The notes beneath the pieces were generated by a model. That model was not told the origin of the DNA and ran no database searches. It saw nothing but the letters and a program-made list of their open reading frames with translations. A stretch of DNA of 64,000 bases from Echiichthys vipera (Eukaryota; Chordata; Actinopteri; Perciformes; Trachinidae), in NCBI GenBank assembly GCA_963691815.1, contig OY829646.1, positions 22,952,694 to 23,016,693 on the forward strand, in the 5' to 3' direction. Position numbers and translations under genes: made by a program. Positions 47,348-59,999 of the stretch are shown piece after piece (the first letter of the stretch is position 1; every line of letters begins with the position of its first letter).

Positions 47348-47919
47348 AATCCACTGATGCTGGACTTTGTCAAGGCTGAGAGGCTGCAGAGAAAATAGAT
47401 CAGAAGTGTCATCACTAACAGGCCCCTGGTTCCCAGCAGTCCGACAGCTTCTACATTCTTGGTCCGGATGAAGAATGGTGCGACTGGTGATTGTTTATTT
47501 TGTTTCACTATCTTGTCCTAGCAACCCTTTTTTAATGAGAGTGTGCAGTTGCACATTGAGCTCTGATCTCCCTTCCTTTTTTGTTAACTGCTTTTGAGAG
47601 AAAGATAAACATAGAAAATACTCTTTGGTTTTTATATCAGCACAGCTGTGGAAATGTGGGAAGCTGGGACTCTCATACAATAAAAAAATAAACTTAAAAT
47701 TCACCTAGATCTTAGTCCATCTATGCTGCTAATTATGTTTATTGTCAATTAATTTGTTGAGTATTTTTCTTGATTAAACGATGACGTTGATGTTTGGTCA
47801 ATAAAATGTAAGAAATCTCAACGTTTCTGAACCTTTCATATGCTGTAACCTGTTCTCATTGCTTACTCCTCACATACCGATGACAATTCACAGTCGCATG
47901 TTTACACACAAGGCTAAAC

Positions 47920-48040
47920 ACGTGGTTAAAATTGTGGTTAACAAACAAAAGCTATTAACATTTCATAGGTTTAGGAAACAAATATTCATGGTAAGGTTTA
48001 GGCATCAGAACTAGTGTTTTTGTTTATGTAATTTAATTTC
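47920..48040. repeat. Possible teleost dispersed repeat fragment
   Basis: Blocks 'aggtttaggaaacaaa' and 'catggtaaggtttaggcatc' are reminiscent of a common fish repeat carrying ggtttagg and catggttagg motifs. Weak evidence. Confidence 0.3.
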
Positions 48041-48288
48041 ACTTTCACATGTCTGGTATTTGCAGGACCCAACCATCCACGTCATGCAGCAAAATCTGGT
48101 CTGCAATAGCAGAAAGGCTCAACAGCAGGCGTACTATCATAGAACATGAGAATGATTGAATTAGCTTCACTGAGGCAGCCAGGCTTGGGTCTTAATATAT
48201 TGTATATGAAAAACAAACACGTGTGCCGTATATCCGCCATCAATTTGAGTGTACCCAAATTCTGTCAGGCTGAGTGCAACCAAAAAGG

Positions 48289-48322
48289 GACCTAAGCGGA
48301 AACTATCCCTTTATTTATAGCG
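48289..48322 (+). repeat. 34-bp motif shared with 53,531-53,564
   Basis: It reads gacctaagcggaaactatcc then ctttatttatagcg and differs by one base from the second site, in the same orientation. Flanks do not match. Confidence 0.75.
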
Positions 48323-49071
48323 CCATCTGCTGTAACACTCCAACATCGCAGCTCCAGTTACACTGCACGTCATACTCCATAGCTCAGAGACATGTCTCAG
48401 CCTCCTTGGCTTGGTATATTACGTCCCCTGACTTCCAAAACACTTGCTGTCAGTTGAAAGCCTGGTGCGCGTCATACAGACGCTATAGGATGCCAAAAAC
48501 GTTTCATATCCTATTTTTGTGGTTTGCAGAAACGTACAATTTCAATACTTTTTTTCTGGCGACCAGACTGCTACATTGAGTCCAAAAGTCTCAACTTTGC
48601 ACATGCATTTGAAAACCTGTTTTAACTGCAGATATAATGTGAGTCATCAGCGTCCCAAGTGTAAACAAATCCACATGGAACTTCTACACCCCGAGGCCTC
48701 ATATCTGACATATATTATGAACAGACAAAACATTTAAAAGACTACAAAAACATGTCAGATGCAATGGATGCAAATGTAAGGGTGGATAGTCTAATGATTA
48801 AAAAGAGAAAAAATGATGTGATTAATTAACGTGCAGACTTAATAATGGACAGCAGCTTTATCATTTCAACAAGACTAAGAAAGAAGTCTGTACTTTACTG
48901 TTTCAGATAATCCTCTAAGCAAGTAGCAGCCCATTACACATGGTAGTGCATGTGGTTTGGTATGTCAAAGTAGAATAATGCTTGTGAACTTACTCTATAG
49001 GAGGGGGAGGAGAAATAAAGAAACATTCAAACAAATCTGCTGTCACTAAAAAGATAAAGACACAATCAGCA

Positions 49072-49087
49072 GTGTGTGTGTGTGTGT

Positions 49088-49170
<83 letters not shown>

Positions 49171-49175
49171 TGTGT
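49072..49175 (+). repeat. (GT)n microsatellite
   Basis: About 50 GT units with a single AT interruption near the start. Confidence 0.98.
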
Positions 49176-49899
49176 TTTTCCCGGGCACCAGTAGGCGGTC
49201 AGGTGGTCCTCTGTGCTCTCCAGTCAAGCGTCCCACCACCACCCCGCCAACCACCCCGATGCCATTGTTCGACACAGAAGCTGCATGACTGATGCGACAA
49301 AAGGGGAGACATTGATCTTCCAAGACAAGCTCTGCTCTCAGCACACTGCGTTGTGTGGTAAGGGAAATGAGCTGATCCTCTCTAGCAGACCACAACTGAG
49401 CTTTGCCTTTAAAAAAAAAAAAAAAAAAGACAGAGTAGCACTTAATCCACAGCTCCAGGAGGAGGGAAAACTCGGGCATGAAATGAATTTGTGTAACAGG
49501 CCTTGTAAGATCCAAGCAGACTGTGGTAATAGTCTTTACTAAAGACTAATAAAGAAAGCCTGAGCTCTTTCAAACTCAAGTAAATTCAGTTATCCGAAAT
49601 ATGAATCTCAAAGGCCAAGTTTTGTGTTTTGTTAGAATATTTGACTTGATAGGAAGAGAAAGTTTTCATAACATGAAGCCAACCCCATCCACACAGCACT
49701 GACAGGTGTGGCATTTCTAGTGTACCCTTGAGCATGGTACTTCAGCTCACTTATCACTGTTTAATTCAAGTGCTCCAATAAAACAATCCAGCTGCATAAA
49801 CATGTTACAGAATGTGTGAAATCTACAACAGAGTGCATCTTTAACGATCCCTGGATAACGCTGTCTGCTAAAGGGGCCAATAAATCATTTCACTCTGTA

Positions 49900-50760
49900 A
49901 TGTAATGAATTAAGAGCTTGCTATTTGTCACTATTGTGGCACCACGCTGGGCCAAGGTGTCGCTTTCTTAAGTGTCCATTACTGTGAAAGTCCACTCTCC
50001 CAAATGGCAGAATGGGAGGCCCCATTTGGGCTGGCTGGTTGAAGCTGTGACAGCATGAATCTGTGCTAAAGGCCTGGGCTTTTACACCTGTGTGTGACAC
50101 AGGGGAGGTTCAGCAGAGAGTGGGAGAGTCGGCCAGCTGTGCTCTCTTGTGGTAGCTCCAGGGATAGCCTGGAATACGTCAAATGTAAAATCCCTCTTCT
50201 ATAAAGCCACTAAAGTCACCCAATGTGTTCATAATAATCTAAACTGATATATAAAAAACACTTTAAACTTCTGAAACACACATGTTGTTATGACTCAGCG
50301 GTCCTGATTTAGCAGCGTTTGCCCATTTTTTTTTTCAATATATGACTGCAGATGTACGATCAGTTTTAAGCCATGCAAAACTTAACTTCTGGAGATGAGG
50401 TCACAAGATGAACACTCCAGCAAAAAAAAATAAAAAATTTGTGTGTGTGGGGGTGGTTACATTGCTTCGCTTAGTGCTGCAGGATGTAATTGCTCACTAA
50501 ATAACCATCTCTCAGGGGTGGCCAGCCTGCCATTCAGCACAGGTCTGCACAGTGTCCTCTCCTGCTCTGAGGCCAGTCCAACACGTACAGTGGCTTTCCT
50601 CTGTCTCCCAGGACAGCCCCACCAGCCCCTTCATCAAGGCTGATTGCTGGAGACATTCCTCTTCCAGCGATATATGAGGGATGAAGTAGGCCCGTGTCCT
50701 GAACACAGGGAAACATGGGGAGTCTCCCTGATTTGGAATCTGGAGGGTCTAATTTGGCAA
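49900..50760. other. Repeat-poor, GC-richer block (candidate regulatory DNA)
   Basis: Two sub-blocks (about 49,915-50,175 and 50,440-50,760) are free of recognisable repeats and richer in GC than their flanks. Short frames overlap on both strands without motifs. Conserved non-coding function is inference only. Confidence 0.3.
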
Positions 50761-53500
50761 AACATCACAGTGTAAGAGCTTGACGACTTCTGCTAACCAA
50801 ACACTTGCATTCACAATTGCATATGATAGACTGAACCATAGTGGCATGGTTGAGCCAAGCTAGTCACAGAGCCACTGAGAACTGCAACAAGCACCAGCCA
50901 AGCTACACATCAAGCAGACCCAACACTCCTTTTTTTGTTGCAATGACAAATATTATTTTTGGTTCTCTTGAATGATAATTGACCCCAGAGAGAGGCATCT
51001 TCTTGTTTACACAAAACCCGAAAGTCGCTGTAGCGTTATTTATACAGAAATCGTTTCATCAGAGGGGGAAAAAAAATCTTTATTTATGACCCCAACAATG
51101 ACACAAGAATAGGTTCAAGCCCTTCTCCATCTGTTTGCAATCCCAGTGTAATGCTATCATCACCTGTTTCCATGGTCCCGGTCACATCTGGCTTGCATTA
51201 CAGAAGAAAGAAAAAAAATCACACAAGGTGCATTTTTTTCTTCCCTCTTTGTGTGTGCTTTACTTCAGTATTTGGCTTATATTTCTGAAATAGCCTACAA
51301 CAACAAATTAAGATCTGAAACATCAAGAAAAAAAAACACTTATATCGAGCAGCAATTTGCTTTAAATTTCAGAACCAGACTCCCTGGGGGTCTGGACATA
51401 TAAATGCAGGAGTTTAAGTGCTCTGTAAGGCTTATTGCAATGTAAAGCTAGTTTACTAAGATAACAGAGGGTTTAGTTCTCAAAGCTGGCAAAGAATGAC
51501 TCCGATTTGTTTGTAGTTAAACCCACTTACTTAAATAATGCAGATGTATGTCCAATTTGAAGGTAGAGCTGCAATTTGAATAGCAGTCCCAATATATGTA
51601 TTTAGGAAAGCAAAATGCATTGTGATTAACATTGCGGGAATGCTTGTTTCCAAAATGTTCTGAGTCACGTTGAATAGACATATAGTATATATACTGTATA
51701 TTCAGCTACAACATCATGCAAATGCTGGATGGTGTTATATATAGTTGCATGTCTGTGGTTTAAGATGGGGCACATTTGCCATATGATACTATAATCATAA
51801 GGACACACACTACAGAGAAGTGTAAGACACATCTTGCCCAAGGAAATGTATTTCTCTGCCTCATAACAGTCTGGAATTTGTGTATCCGTTCTGTCTCTCC
51901 CATGGACACCAGCTGTGCAGCTGGTGCTCGCTGGAAACTGCAGTTAGCCTGTTAGTCGAGAGGGATTTTTTAACACAATTCTCCCATGTGCATTCAAGGA
52001 AGCAGTAATGTCATGCAATCGGGGCCATGTTATCATTGTGTGAATCCTGGAGAGTGATGTCAGAGGAAAAAGGAAACTAGCTAACTCCCAAACCAAAAGA
52101 GCAAAGGTTAGAGGCAGGTTGGCAGAAACCCAGATTGGCTTAAAGACTTTCCTTATTCTCTTTCCGTTTCGCTTTCCTTAAAAGCATAGTCCCTTCGTCC
52201 AAATGGCCTGCATGGACAGGATGCTGCTTCTTTTGGCATATCTGGATATGAGCTGTGATTTATCATAATGGAGTAATAGTTGTCATTTTGGGGTTAAACA
52301 TAACAGCTTTTTTAAATGGAAAATCCCGTGAGATGGCTCTGCATTGATGAAATACACTGTTGTAAATGGATGAAATCGAGACAAATGGATGGATGGACAA
52401 ACGAATCCATTTGCTACATTAACGCAAGCTTTTCATCATCTGTAATGAAAAATCAACACCAGCTAATCTATTATGTGAAAGATCGTTTTGTGTCCCTCTG
52501 AGGATCATATAGTCTTCTGGAGAGAACTATGAAAGCAGACTTTTTTAGAAATTCAAATCTCAGTCTTGTGGAGGGAGTGACAGAGTTTGCTACAATAAAA
52601 AAATGTGTCTCATGTCACAGTTAACAACAGAAACTCTTGGAAAATATCATGTAGTGTCAGACCATTGCCATTTAACAGCTTCATTATTTAGTTGCTATAT
52701 TGTGGCTGTATGATGACTCAGCCCTGCGGTCCTCAACAGTGAGAGATGCATTTATGTTGGAATAATTTTTTTTTGGCACACCTACATTGTACCAAGTTCA
52801 GACTAGCACTTATTATGGGAATATGAAGTAATGTTTTTTACGAGAAGAGACAGTTTAGTGATTTCAAGAGTGTGAGTAGGAAGGAGTTTCTAACCTCAAC
52901 TGGGCCCGTATTGACTCCCAGGCAGCAGCATCTGTACATCCAGTCTTGCATCACATATCAGAAGCCACATTTTCCCCCCTTGAGGTTCACCAAATATCCA
53001 CTGATGTACTACTTTTTTTATGCTGACAAATGATTTTCATCAAACAAGCCTTGATCAGAGCACTATGAGAGGGGTATTCTACTCTTTTTTTTAATTGAGA
53101 ATAAACATCATCACCAAGTGTAATGGGAAGGTTCATACTTCAGTTGACATGATAGAGACAGATATTGTGGAGGGTTGTTTGGCCGATATGTTAAAATAGT
53201 TTCAGCTGAAAGATGTGTTTTTCACAAGCTCTCTTTTTTTAGTCTAAATAAACAAAATAAACCAACAAAACATCAAGAAAGGAAATATTCTTACAACTAT
53301 TATGCTTATCAGACAGAAAAATACAACCATTCATCATCATAATACAGACTCAACAGACACTGAACAGAAATAAAACTCACAAAAACTGTCTTCCAAGGTA
53401 GTTTTTCCACTGTTTCAACAATCACCAACACTGGTTTGGTGAAAAAAAAAAATAGAATTTTAATTCACAAATTTAAATGTGAAAATATGCCAGATCTATA
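50760..53500. other. Intergenic DNA with no identified gene
   Basis: No coding exon recognised. A paired E-box palindrome, accagctgtgcagctggt, lies at 51,908-51,925. Several poly-A runs occur. Confidence 0.45.
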
Positions 53501-53530
53501 CGCAAACAAGGGGCGATGTACTCTGTACAG

Positions 53531-53564
53531 GACCTAAGCAGAAACTATCCCTTTATTTATAGCG
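53531..53564 (+). repeat. 34-bp motif shared with 48,289-48,322
   Basis: It reads gacctaagcagaaactatcc then ctttatttatagcg, with one mismatch to its partner 5.2 kb upstream. Confidence 0.75.
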
Positions 53565-54655
53565 GCTGATAAATTCCTCTAATTTGATTGTGACAGGTGT
53601 GTTTGTGTAAATGTGTCAACATAAAAAAAATGTAAAAAGCCAAAATTGAAGCTATGTAGTAAGATTTATTTATGGCAGGTAATATTGTTTGTAATTACGA
53701 TTTTAAGTACCCAATTCACTTAGAGGAAGCACACCTGTATACCATTGGACATACACTGATACTTTTAGTACCAAGACTGGTTTACTGATGGTTCCAGATG
53801 GCCCCAGGTAGGCCATGTGTCCGTCAGCTTGGGCGAATTTGATTAAATGCTAATTTGTTTGGAAAATGCGATATCAACTGAAACGATATGCCTTCTAGCA
53901 GAGGGCTCATGTTTGGTTTCCCAGGGACCTGCAGGCAGAATATATTGTAATTTGTGCATGTTCTTATCTCAGTCTTGTTCCATAAAAGGCATCAGATGCC
54001 GTGCAAACAAGTTGTGATTAAGTACATACACAGTGCACAGAGTAGTAGGGAGCCGTGGAGAGGAAGGAGTGTAGGAGCTCTGGAGCAGTTATCACTTTAT
54101 GTACTTTAACTTGTTTCCGGCCCTGCAGAGATTTACTCACTCTGAATTACTTCCTGTAACTAGCCTGTATCAGGGTTGTTAACTTATGTCATTAAAAGGA
54201 CATTTCAGTGAAGCGTGTTTTGTGTGAAAACTGCTGCTTTGTTTTGCTTATTTCAAAGGTAAGCAACAAATGTTGATGGATGTCTGCTCTGCAGCCAACC
54301 GGACTTCCCTTATTTGGTTTCGATGGCTCACAGCTTGTGCTGTCCTGTCTGCAAAGGGAGAAAAGATGTAAAAGGAAAAAAGACTTTATTGTGCTATTGT
54401 ACTGAAAGTTATTAAACATCAGGATGGCTTTTTGACAATATTTTACAAAATTCAACATTCCCTGCACATCACCACTCCTGAAAAAAATATCCAACTGAAT
54501 TTTAAAGAATAACACAACCACAAGTACAAGAAGAACAGATAACAAACTGAAAATAAAAGCTAGACTGTAATAAAATTACGTTAAAAAAAATACACACCGG
54601 CGGCACATCTACCTTCCCTCTTTTAGGAAGAGAGTTAAATCGACCAAATGGAGCT

Positions 54656-54707
54656 TTTCAAACCAAACCAAACAAAACCAAACCAAATCAAATCAAATCA
54701 AATCAAA

Positions 54708-54726
<19 letters not shown>
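54656..54726 (+). repeat. (AAATC)n / (AAACC)n microsatellite
   Basis: AAACC units grade into about eight AAATC units immediately before the 5' end of a dispersed repeat. Confidence 0.95.
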
Positions 54727-54738
<12 letters not shown>

Positions 54739-55210
54739 TGGCACATTTCATACTTTTTACAGTAGCACAAAGTTCTTTACATAAAATAAAAGCAAAACAA
54801 AAAACAAAACATGAACAACAAAGAAGCACAACGAAAACCCAAACCTCCCGACCCCACTACTACACACACACAAATACACAAAGACCTACACACGCCCACA
54901 CACACCCACACACATACACTAGCTGTTGCTGAGGAGACATGGCAAGGTACCGAGATCTGAGATGAGGAAGAATCTACCTTTGGGGGCCGCGCACACCGAG
55001 AGGAATCAAGGTCCATGGCTGCAGGGTGCGCTGTCACAGATAGATAAAAGGAATAGAAGCTAAAAATAATGAAAAAATATATGAAGCATAAAAGGAATTA
55101 CAAAGAATTAAACAGGTCGTTTAAAAGCCTGATTCAAAAGGTGGGATTTGAGCCTCTTTTTAAAAAAATCAACATTCTCTGCGGCCCTGAGGTTCCAACA
55201 TTAGTTGAAC
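54723..55210 (+). repeat. Teleost dispersed repeat (TTTATTTATATGGCAC type)
   Basis: It begins 'tctttatttatatggcacat' followed by 'ttcatac' and 'aaagttctttacataaaata'. It ends with 'aaaagcctgattcaaaaggt', 'gggatttgagcctcttttta' and 'tctgcggccctgaggttc'. These blocks in this order mark a widespread fish repeat. A 5' fragment is at 7,905-8,020. Confidence 0.65.
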
Positions 55211-55755
55211 TTCCAAATGGTTTCTGTTACTCTATTTGTAAAACCATTCCTGGTTATATAATGCTCTCCGTAGCGAATTATGTATTATGAATATAAACAA
55301 ATAGTTCTGTGTACTAGTACAATATCAGCTCCCACGTGTTGCCTGTTGCAACATCCAAACATGTAAACAACACTAATTTGTTGTAAACATTTAGAAGTTT
55401 CCATTGGAGTTCAGCTTGCAGAGTTATTCTTTAGGTTTAGAGGAATGATTTATTTCTTTTCACTTTGCTTTTCTCGGCTGTTTGAAAAACTGCCATAAAC
55501 ATTTTCTTCTACAGTTTTTATAAAGTTGCAGCACATGTTGGGGGTTGTTTCCAGAGTAATGAAGTTGTTGGAGAAAGTATTCACGACACAGATTTGATTG
55601 GCTGAGGGAGACTAAAGGATTTATAAACAGCCTTTGTTTAAGACTGACGGACCAATACTGCTGTACATTGAAAATTAAGTGTATGCATTATACATGTGGT
55701 TTGAAGCTTTGGACATCATTTTCCTTTACACTGACCAGTAATACATAGCAATGCT

Positions 55756-56305
55756 TAAAGGTTGATTATGGAGAATGAGCGGAACACCGCCATTTATTAG
55801 TCGTTCGTAGTCGCAACAGAAAATAATTGGTCAGACCCAGTAGCCTACAGGAAACCGGAGTCTGTTTGAGCCTGTTTGAGCCCATCCCCTCCGGCAAATC
55901 GCACCATAAAAACAAGTATAAGAGGAGTATTAGTGACTTTTAGTGTTAGCTGTTACAGCTAAGTAAACATGAAAGTTAGCTTTCGGATCAAGGAGAAACG
56001 TAGCCATTTGGTTGTGTGTTTTCATGCTGTTAAACTCCTTTATCTCAGTCCATGGAGTGAATGCTTGGCCTAAACTGACTCTGGTTTTTGCCCGTCTCTG
56101 GGCACTGAGCTGCTGGGACAAATAAGCAGCTGCGGGATTGGCAAACTCCATTTCACCCAGTGCCAGCCTTCAGTAGCTGCGCCCAACAACAATGCAGGCT
56201 GCCATTGGTTGGTACCATGGAAACAGAAAGTGACAGAAAGTCATTGTCAAACCCGTCAAAAAATGTTTTAAATATTAATTCAAGATTCTACATCTTCAAC
56301 TTTTA
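55756..56305. mobile_element. TIR-bearing non-autonomous element, copy B
   Basis: The left end is 'taaaggttgattatggagaa'. The right end in reverse is 'taaaagttgaagatgtagaa'. The interior is collinear with copy A at 22,293-22,979, in the same orientation. The minus strand keeps the shared peptide (RRAKTRVSLGQAFTPWTEIK). It lacks the (ATT)n expansion. Confidence 0.82.
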
Positions 56306-56513
56306 ACATGATGTTTTTATATTGACAACATCTTTGTTATTGTCATTGTACAAGTACAACAAGTTTAAGATTGCAACCTCCCTAACAGTGCCATAAAGTT
56401 AACAGTTAACAGTAAACCCAGCTCAGAAAATCTCATAAAAAAAACATTTGAAAGTAGAGGATTTCTAATGTCTTTCTGATACTCTTTACCGTCTAGTGTG
56501 TGTGCATAAGTGC

Positions 56514-56682
<169 letters not shown>

Positions 56683-56699
56683 CAATGCTTTAAATGATA

Positions 56700-59090
56700 G
56701 TGTAATTTAGTACATTTGGGGTACCAATCCTTAATAATTACAGTCTACATATTTATATTATTATCAGACAGGCAAATTGAACTTTATCTGTAGGACTTAC
56801 CTTACTCAGAGAAAACGCCACATAATGAAGATTATTTCCTCTATGCAACCTCTGCCCTGATGGACCTTTCATACATGTGTTTTTTCGAAATTCATCGATG
56901 TGGTGGATTTTTTTGGGGTCATTTGATCTCTACACTGTCAGATGTGTTGGAAGCTGTAGTACCATTTTCACCTGCAGCCATGCTCTTGAATCATTTACAA
57001 TTATTGTATCCAAGGAAACATGTTTTCTTAGCAGGCCAGACTGCAGCCAAAAAGATGCTGGCTCTGTGTTATAGGATGCGTTTTCCTTGCTCTCTTTAAG
57101 AAAATAATAACAATTTAAAAAAGACAAATTGGTGCTGATATGGTAATGAAGTTTGTCTTGGTATCATAACATTACATTTAATTAAATATGGAGTACTTAT
57201 CAATGTGTTGTATGTTTCTTGGGAACAGTAATACTGTAATTCTTCCCTTCCACCCTCAGGTACTGTAGGTACCGATACAATCTTTACGCTTCAGTTTGCA
57301 GGCTGTATAATCAAAAGAATTACTGAGAGAGAAAGAAAAGATGAGTTGCTTACTGTACATCACATCCATACGTCCTGCTTTGACTCATACTTGATTGTAT
57401 AGACAGATGGAAACTATTTCAACATCATTAGTGACTGTGAGCATTATGATCATTACACTGACATCACTCTGCACGCAGGCTCATAGTTATTTTTGGATAT
57501 CCTTTGTGAACAAATTGACACCCCTCCCAACTTTCCGAAATAGTTCCTGATGATATAGAATATGATGTATATGATGTTACTGTTATTACCAGTTGGAGAA
57601 ATTGTTATGTTCCCAAGCCAGCTAAGCCTTTACAATGGGGTGTCTCCGCCTAGAACAGGGAAGTATTGAAACCTCCCTTTGGGTCAGTCTGATAGGCGTC
57701 ATCTTCTACCTCTCTGCCCCCATTGTATTGAATAAAGCACTACTCAAGCTTGGCCATAGACATGTCAAGCACACATTTTATGATGACATTCAAAGCCGCA
57801 ATGTCACCATCTCATTTAAGTCCGTAAGGTACAAATGAGTCATTTCATTAGTCCCAGAATGAATTTGGCACACCATGGAAAACCAATAGATCACTTCGGT
57901 CATTTTGTTCTTAAGGAAGTTATATCTCAGGGGTTGAATCTCAGAAACTGTGCTGCAAAATTGAACCTTTGAAGCTATTGAGCAGATGGAAAGATTAGCA
58001 TGCAAATGGCTCTCATAGATCATCTTTCTGAGCATAGGGTAATGGCTGGTAAATGATACTTATCAAGCTCCATAAGTGCTCCTTCCAATAAATACATAGT
58101 CCAGGTCATTTGTATTGGGAGTCAAGTGTTGATGGATATGGGATTACCACTTAACCTTGGAGTAATTCCAAGACACCGCTTAAATCATCCAATACATTAT
58201 CTATCCCATAACGGCTTGACCAGTCTTTAAGGATATCACTTCTTAATGCAAAATATGTTTTATGCGATAAATTAAACTGGAGGTGTTAGTGACCTATTAA
58301 TCACATAGATGTACACGTGACAGGGCATCACTATCCTTTTATTCACAACATGTGATTATTATTATTTTGACCTTTGGTGTATCACACACAGGATACGAGG
58401 CAATAAGAGAACTTTATGTTGTCTGTTCAGGAAGCGCAATGAATTTAACAGTACACTAAATCAGCTTCTCAAACATGTTTAATTGTCTTCAGGTTAAGCA
58501 GGGTAGACTCTGCCTGCTAACAAAGTAGGACACTGATATATGAAGGTTGATTATTATCATGTGCTTCTTGTCAGAGACCCGGCTTTCATTTCCCAACCAA
58601 CACTTGACCCTGACCCTGCCTGCCACAATTATATTTGAAGGGTTTCAGCCCAAACACTGTATAACAGGTCTCACACATGATCCCCCAGAAACATAACTGC
58701 TTTTTATTGGAACATCTATTCTTACTTTAATAGTTATTCCTAATTGACTTCAGAAAAGACAAGATACCACCATACACAAGTATGTGGAGTTAATGGTCGC
58801 TGCCTAGTGCCTAGCGGGAATCTGGTGTAACAGAAGGGCAACAAAAATCCAGAGTCCGTGTTTAGTGAAGAAAAGAAAAAAAATCACTAACAAATTTCCT
58901 CTTTGTGTTACTACATCCCTCTATCACTGCATACCTCTGCTGGAGGCCATCTTTTCTAACCAATCTCCCACTTGAGCTCTGTCCATGAATAGAGAAGTGA
59001 CTAGCCTTAGCATTCAGGTTAAAAACAAACCTATAGCTACTGGCTAGCAGCAGAGCAAGTGGTGCCATTTTCAGCTGCTCAGTTAGGCTG
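56700..59090. other. Intergenic DNA with no identified gene
   Basis: Overlapping short frames at 56,860-57,127 show no motif. The stretch 57,840-58,260 is repeat-poor and contains an octamer-like ATGCAAAT at 58,000-58,007. Confidence 0.45.
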
Positions 59091-59094
59091 TACT

Positions 59095-59340
59095 TAAAAG
59101 TCTTATTTGCCCAACTTTGGTTTATGATCAAATACCCGCAAAAATAATAACATCTCCATCATCCTAAGCTGTACTATGCATGCTAAAATGCTCACAACAA
59201 CAATGATAACATGTTGATGTTCAATAGGTATCATGTCGTTGCTGTATGGTCTTGAATGTCATGAATGTCATGAATGTCTGCGCCAAATTTGATGGCTAAC
59301 CATCCAAGTTGTTTAAATATGATTGAATAATATGTATCCA
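59095..59340. repeat. Teleost GCATGCTAA-type dispersed repeat
   Basis: 'aactttggtttatgatcaaa', 'tacccgcaaaaataat', 'tgcatgctaaaatgctcaca' and 'gataacatgttgatgttcaa', followed by 'gatggctaaccatccaagtt', are ordered blocks of a common fish repeat. A short atgaatgtc triplication lies at about 59,252-59,279. Confidence 0.6.
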
Positions 59341-59813
59341 TGTAATAATGGAAAAAACACCACTATGAACCTAACGGTAATGTTAAAGGAATTGTTGGGA
59401 ATGTCTGTAGTGTACGTCCTCTGGGGACAATGAATGTCTCTATAAAATGTGCCATTTCAGAGATGCTGGACATACTTATCCACTGTCAGACAGGCAGTGC
59501 TGCCATCCATACCTTTCTGTGTGAGGAATTAAAAGTTTGGATTTTTCTCTCCATCTTGTACACTGAATTTGCAAAAAAGGGCTGTGGATTCACATATTTA
59601 GAAAGCTACTATTTTAAACTGGCGTGTCATGTTCACTCTCATGCCACAGACATTATGTTGTCGCAGCATCACTGTGTGGAGGAGTCTCTGCTCGCCAGAT
59701 CTGTTCACCCACTGCTTCCTGACTCACAGTACACTGGAATGAGAGGCATGTACAGGGGAGTTTGCACAACGTTTCAGTGAGAAGAATCAGACCTCTCCTG
59801 CACGCATGTGCGC

Positions 59814-59836
59814 ACACACACACACACACACACACA

Positions 59837-59918
<82 letters not shown>

Positions 59919-59925
59919 CACACAC

Positions 59926-59966
<41 letters not shown>

Positions 59967-59996
59967 CACACACACACGCACACACACACACACACA
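59814..59996 (+). repeat. (CA)n microsatellite
   Basis: About 180 bases of CA with scattered GC and TG interruptions. Long poly-HT, TH and CV frames over it are artefacts. Confidence 0.98.
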
Positions 59997-59999
59997 AAC

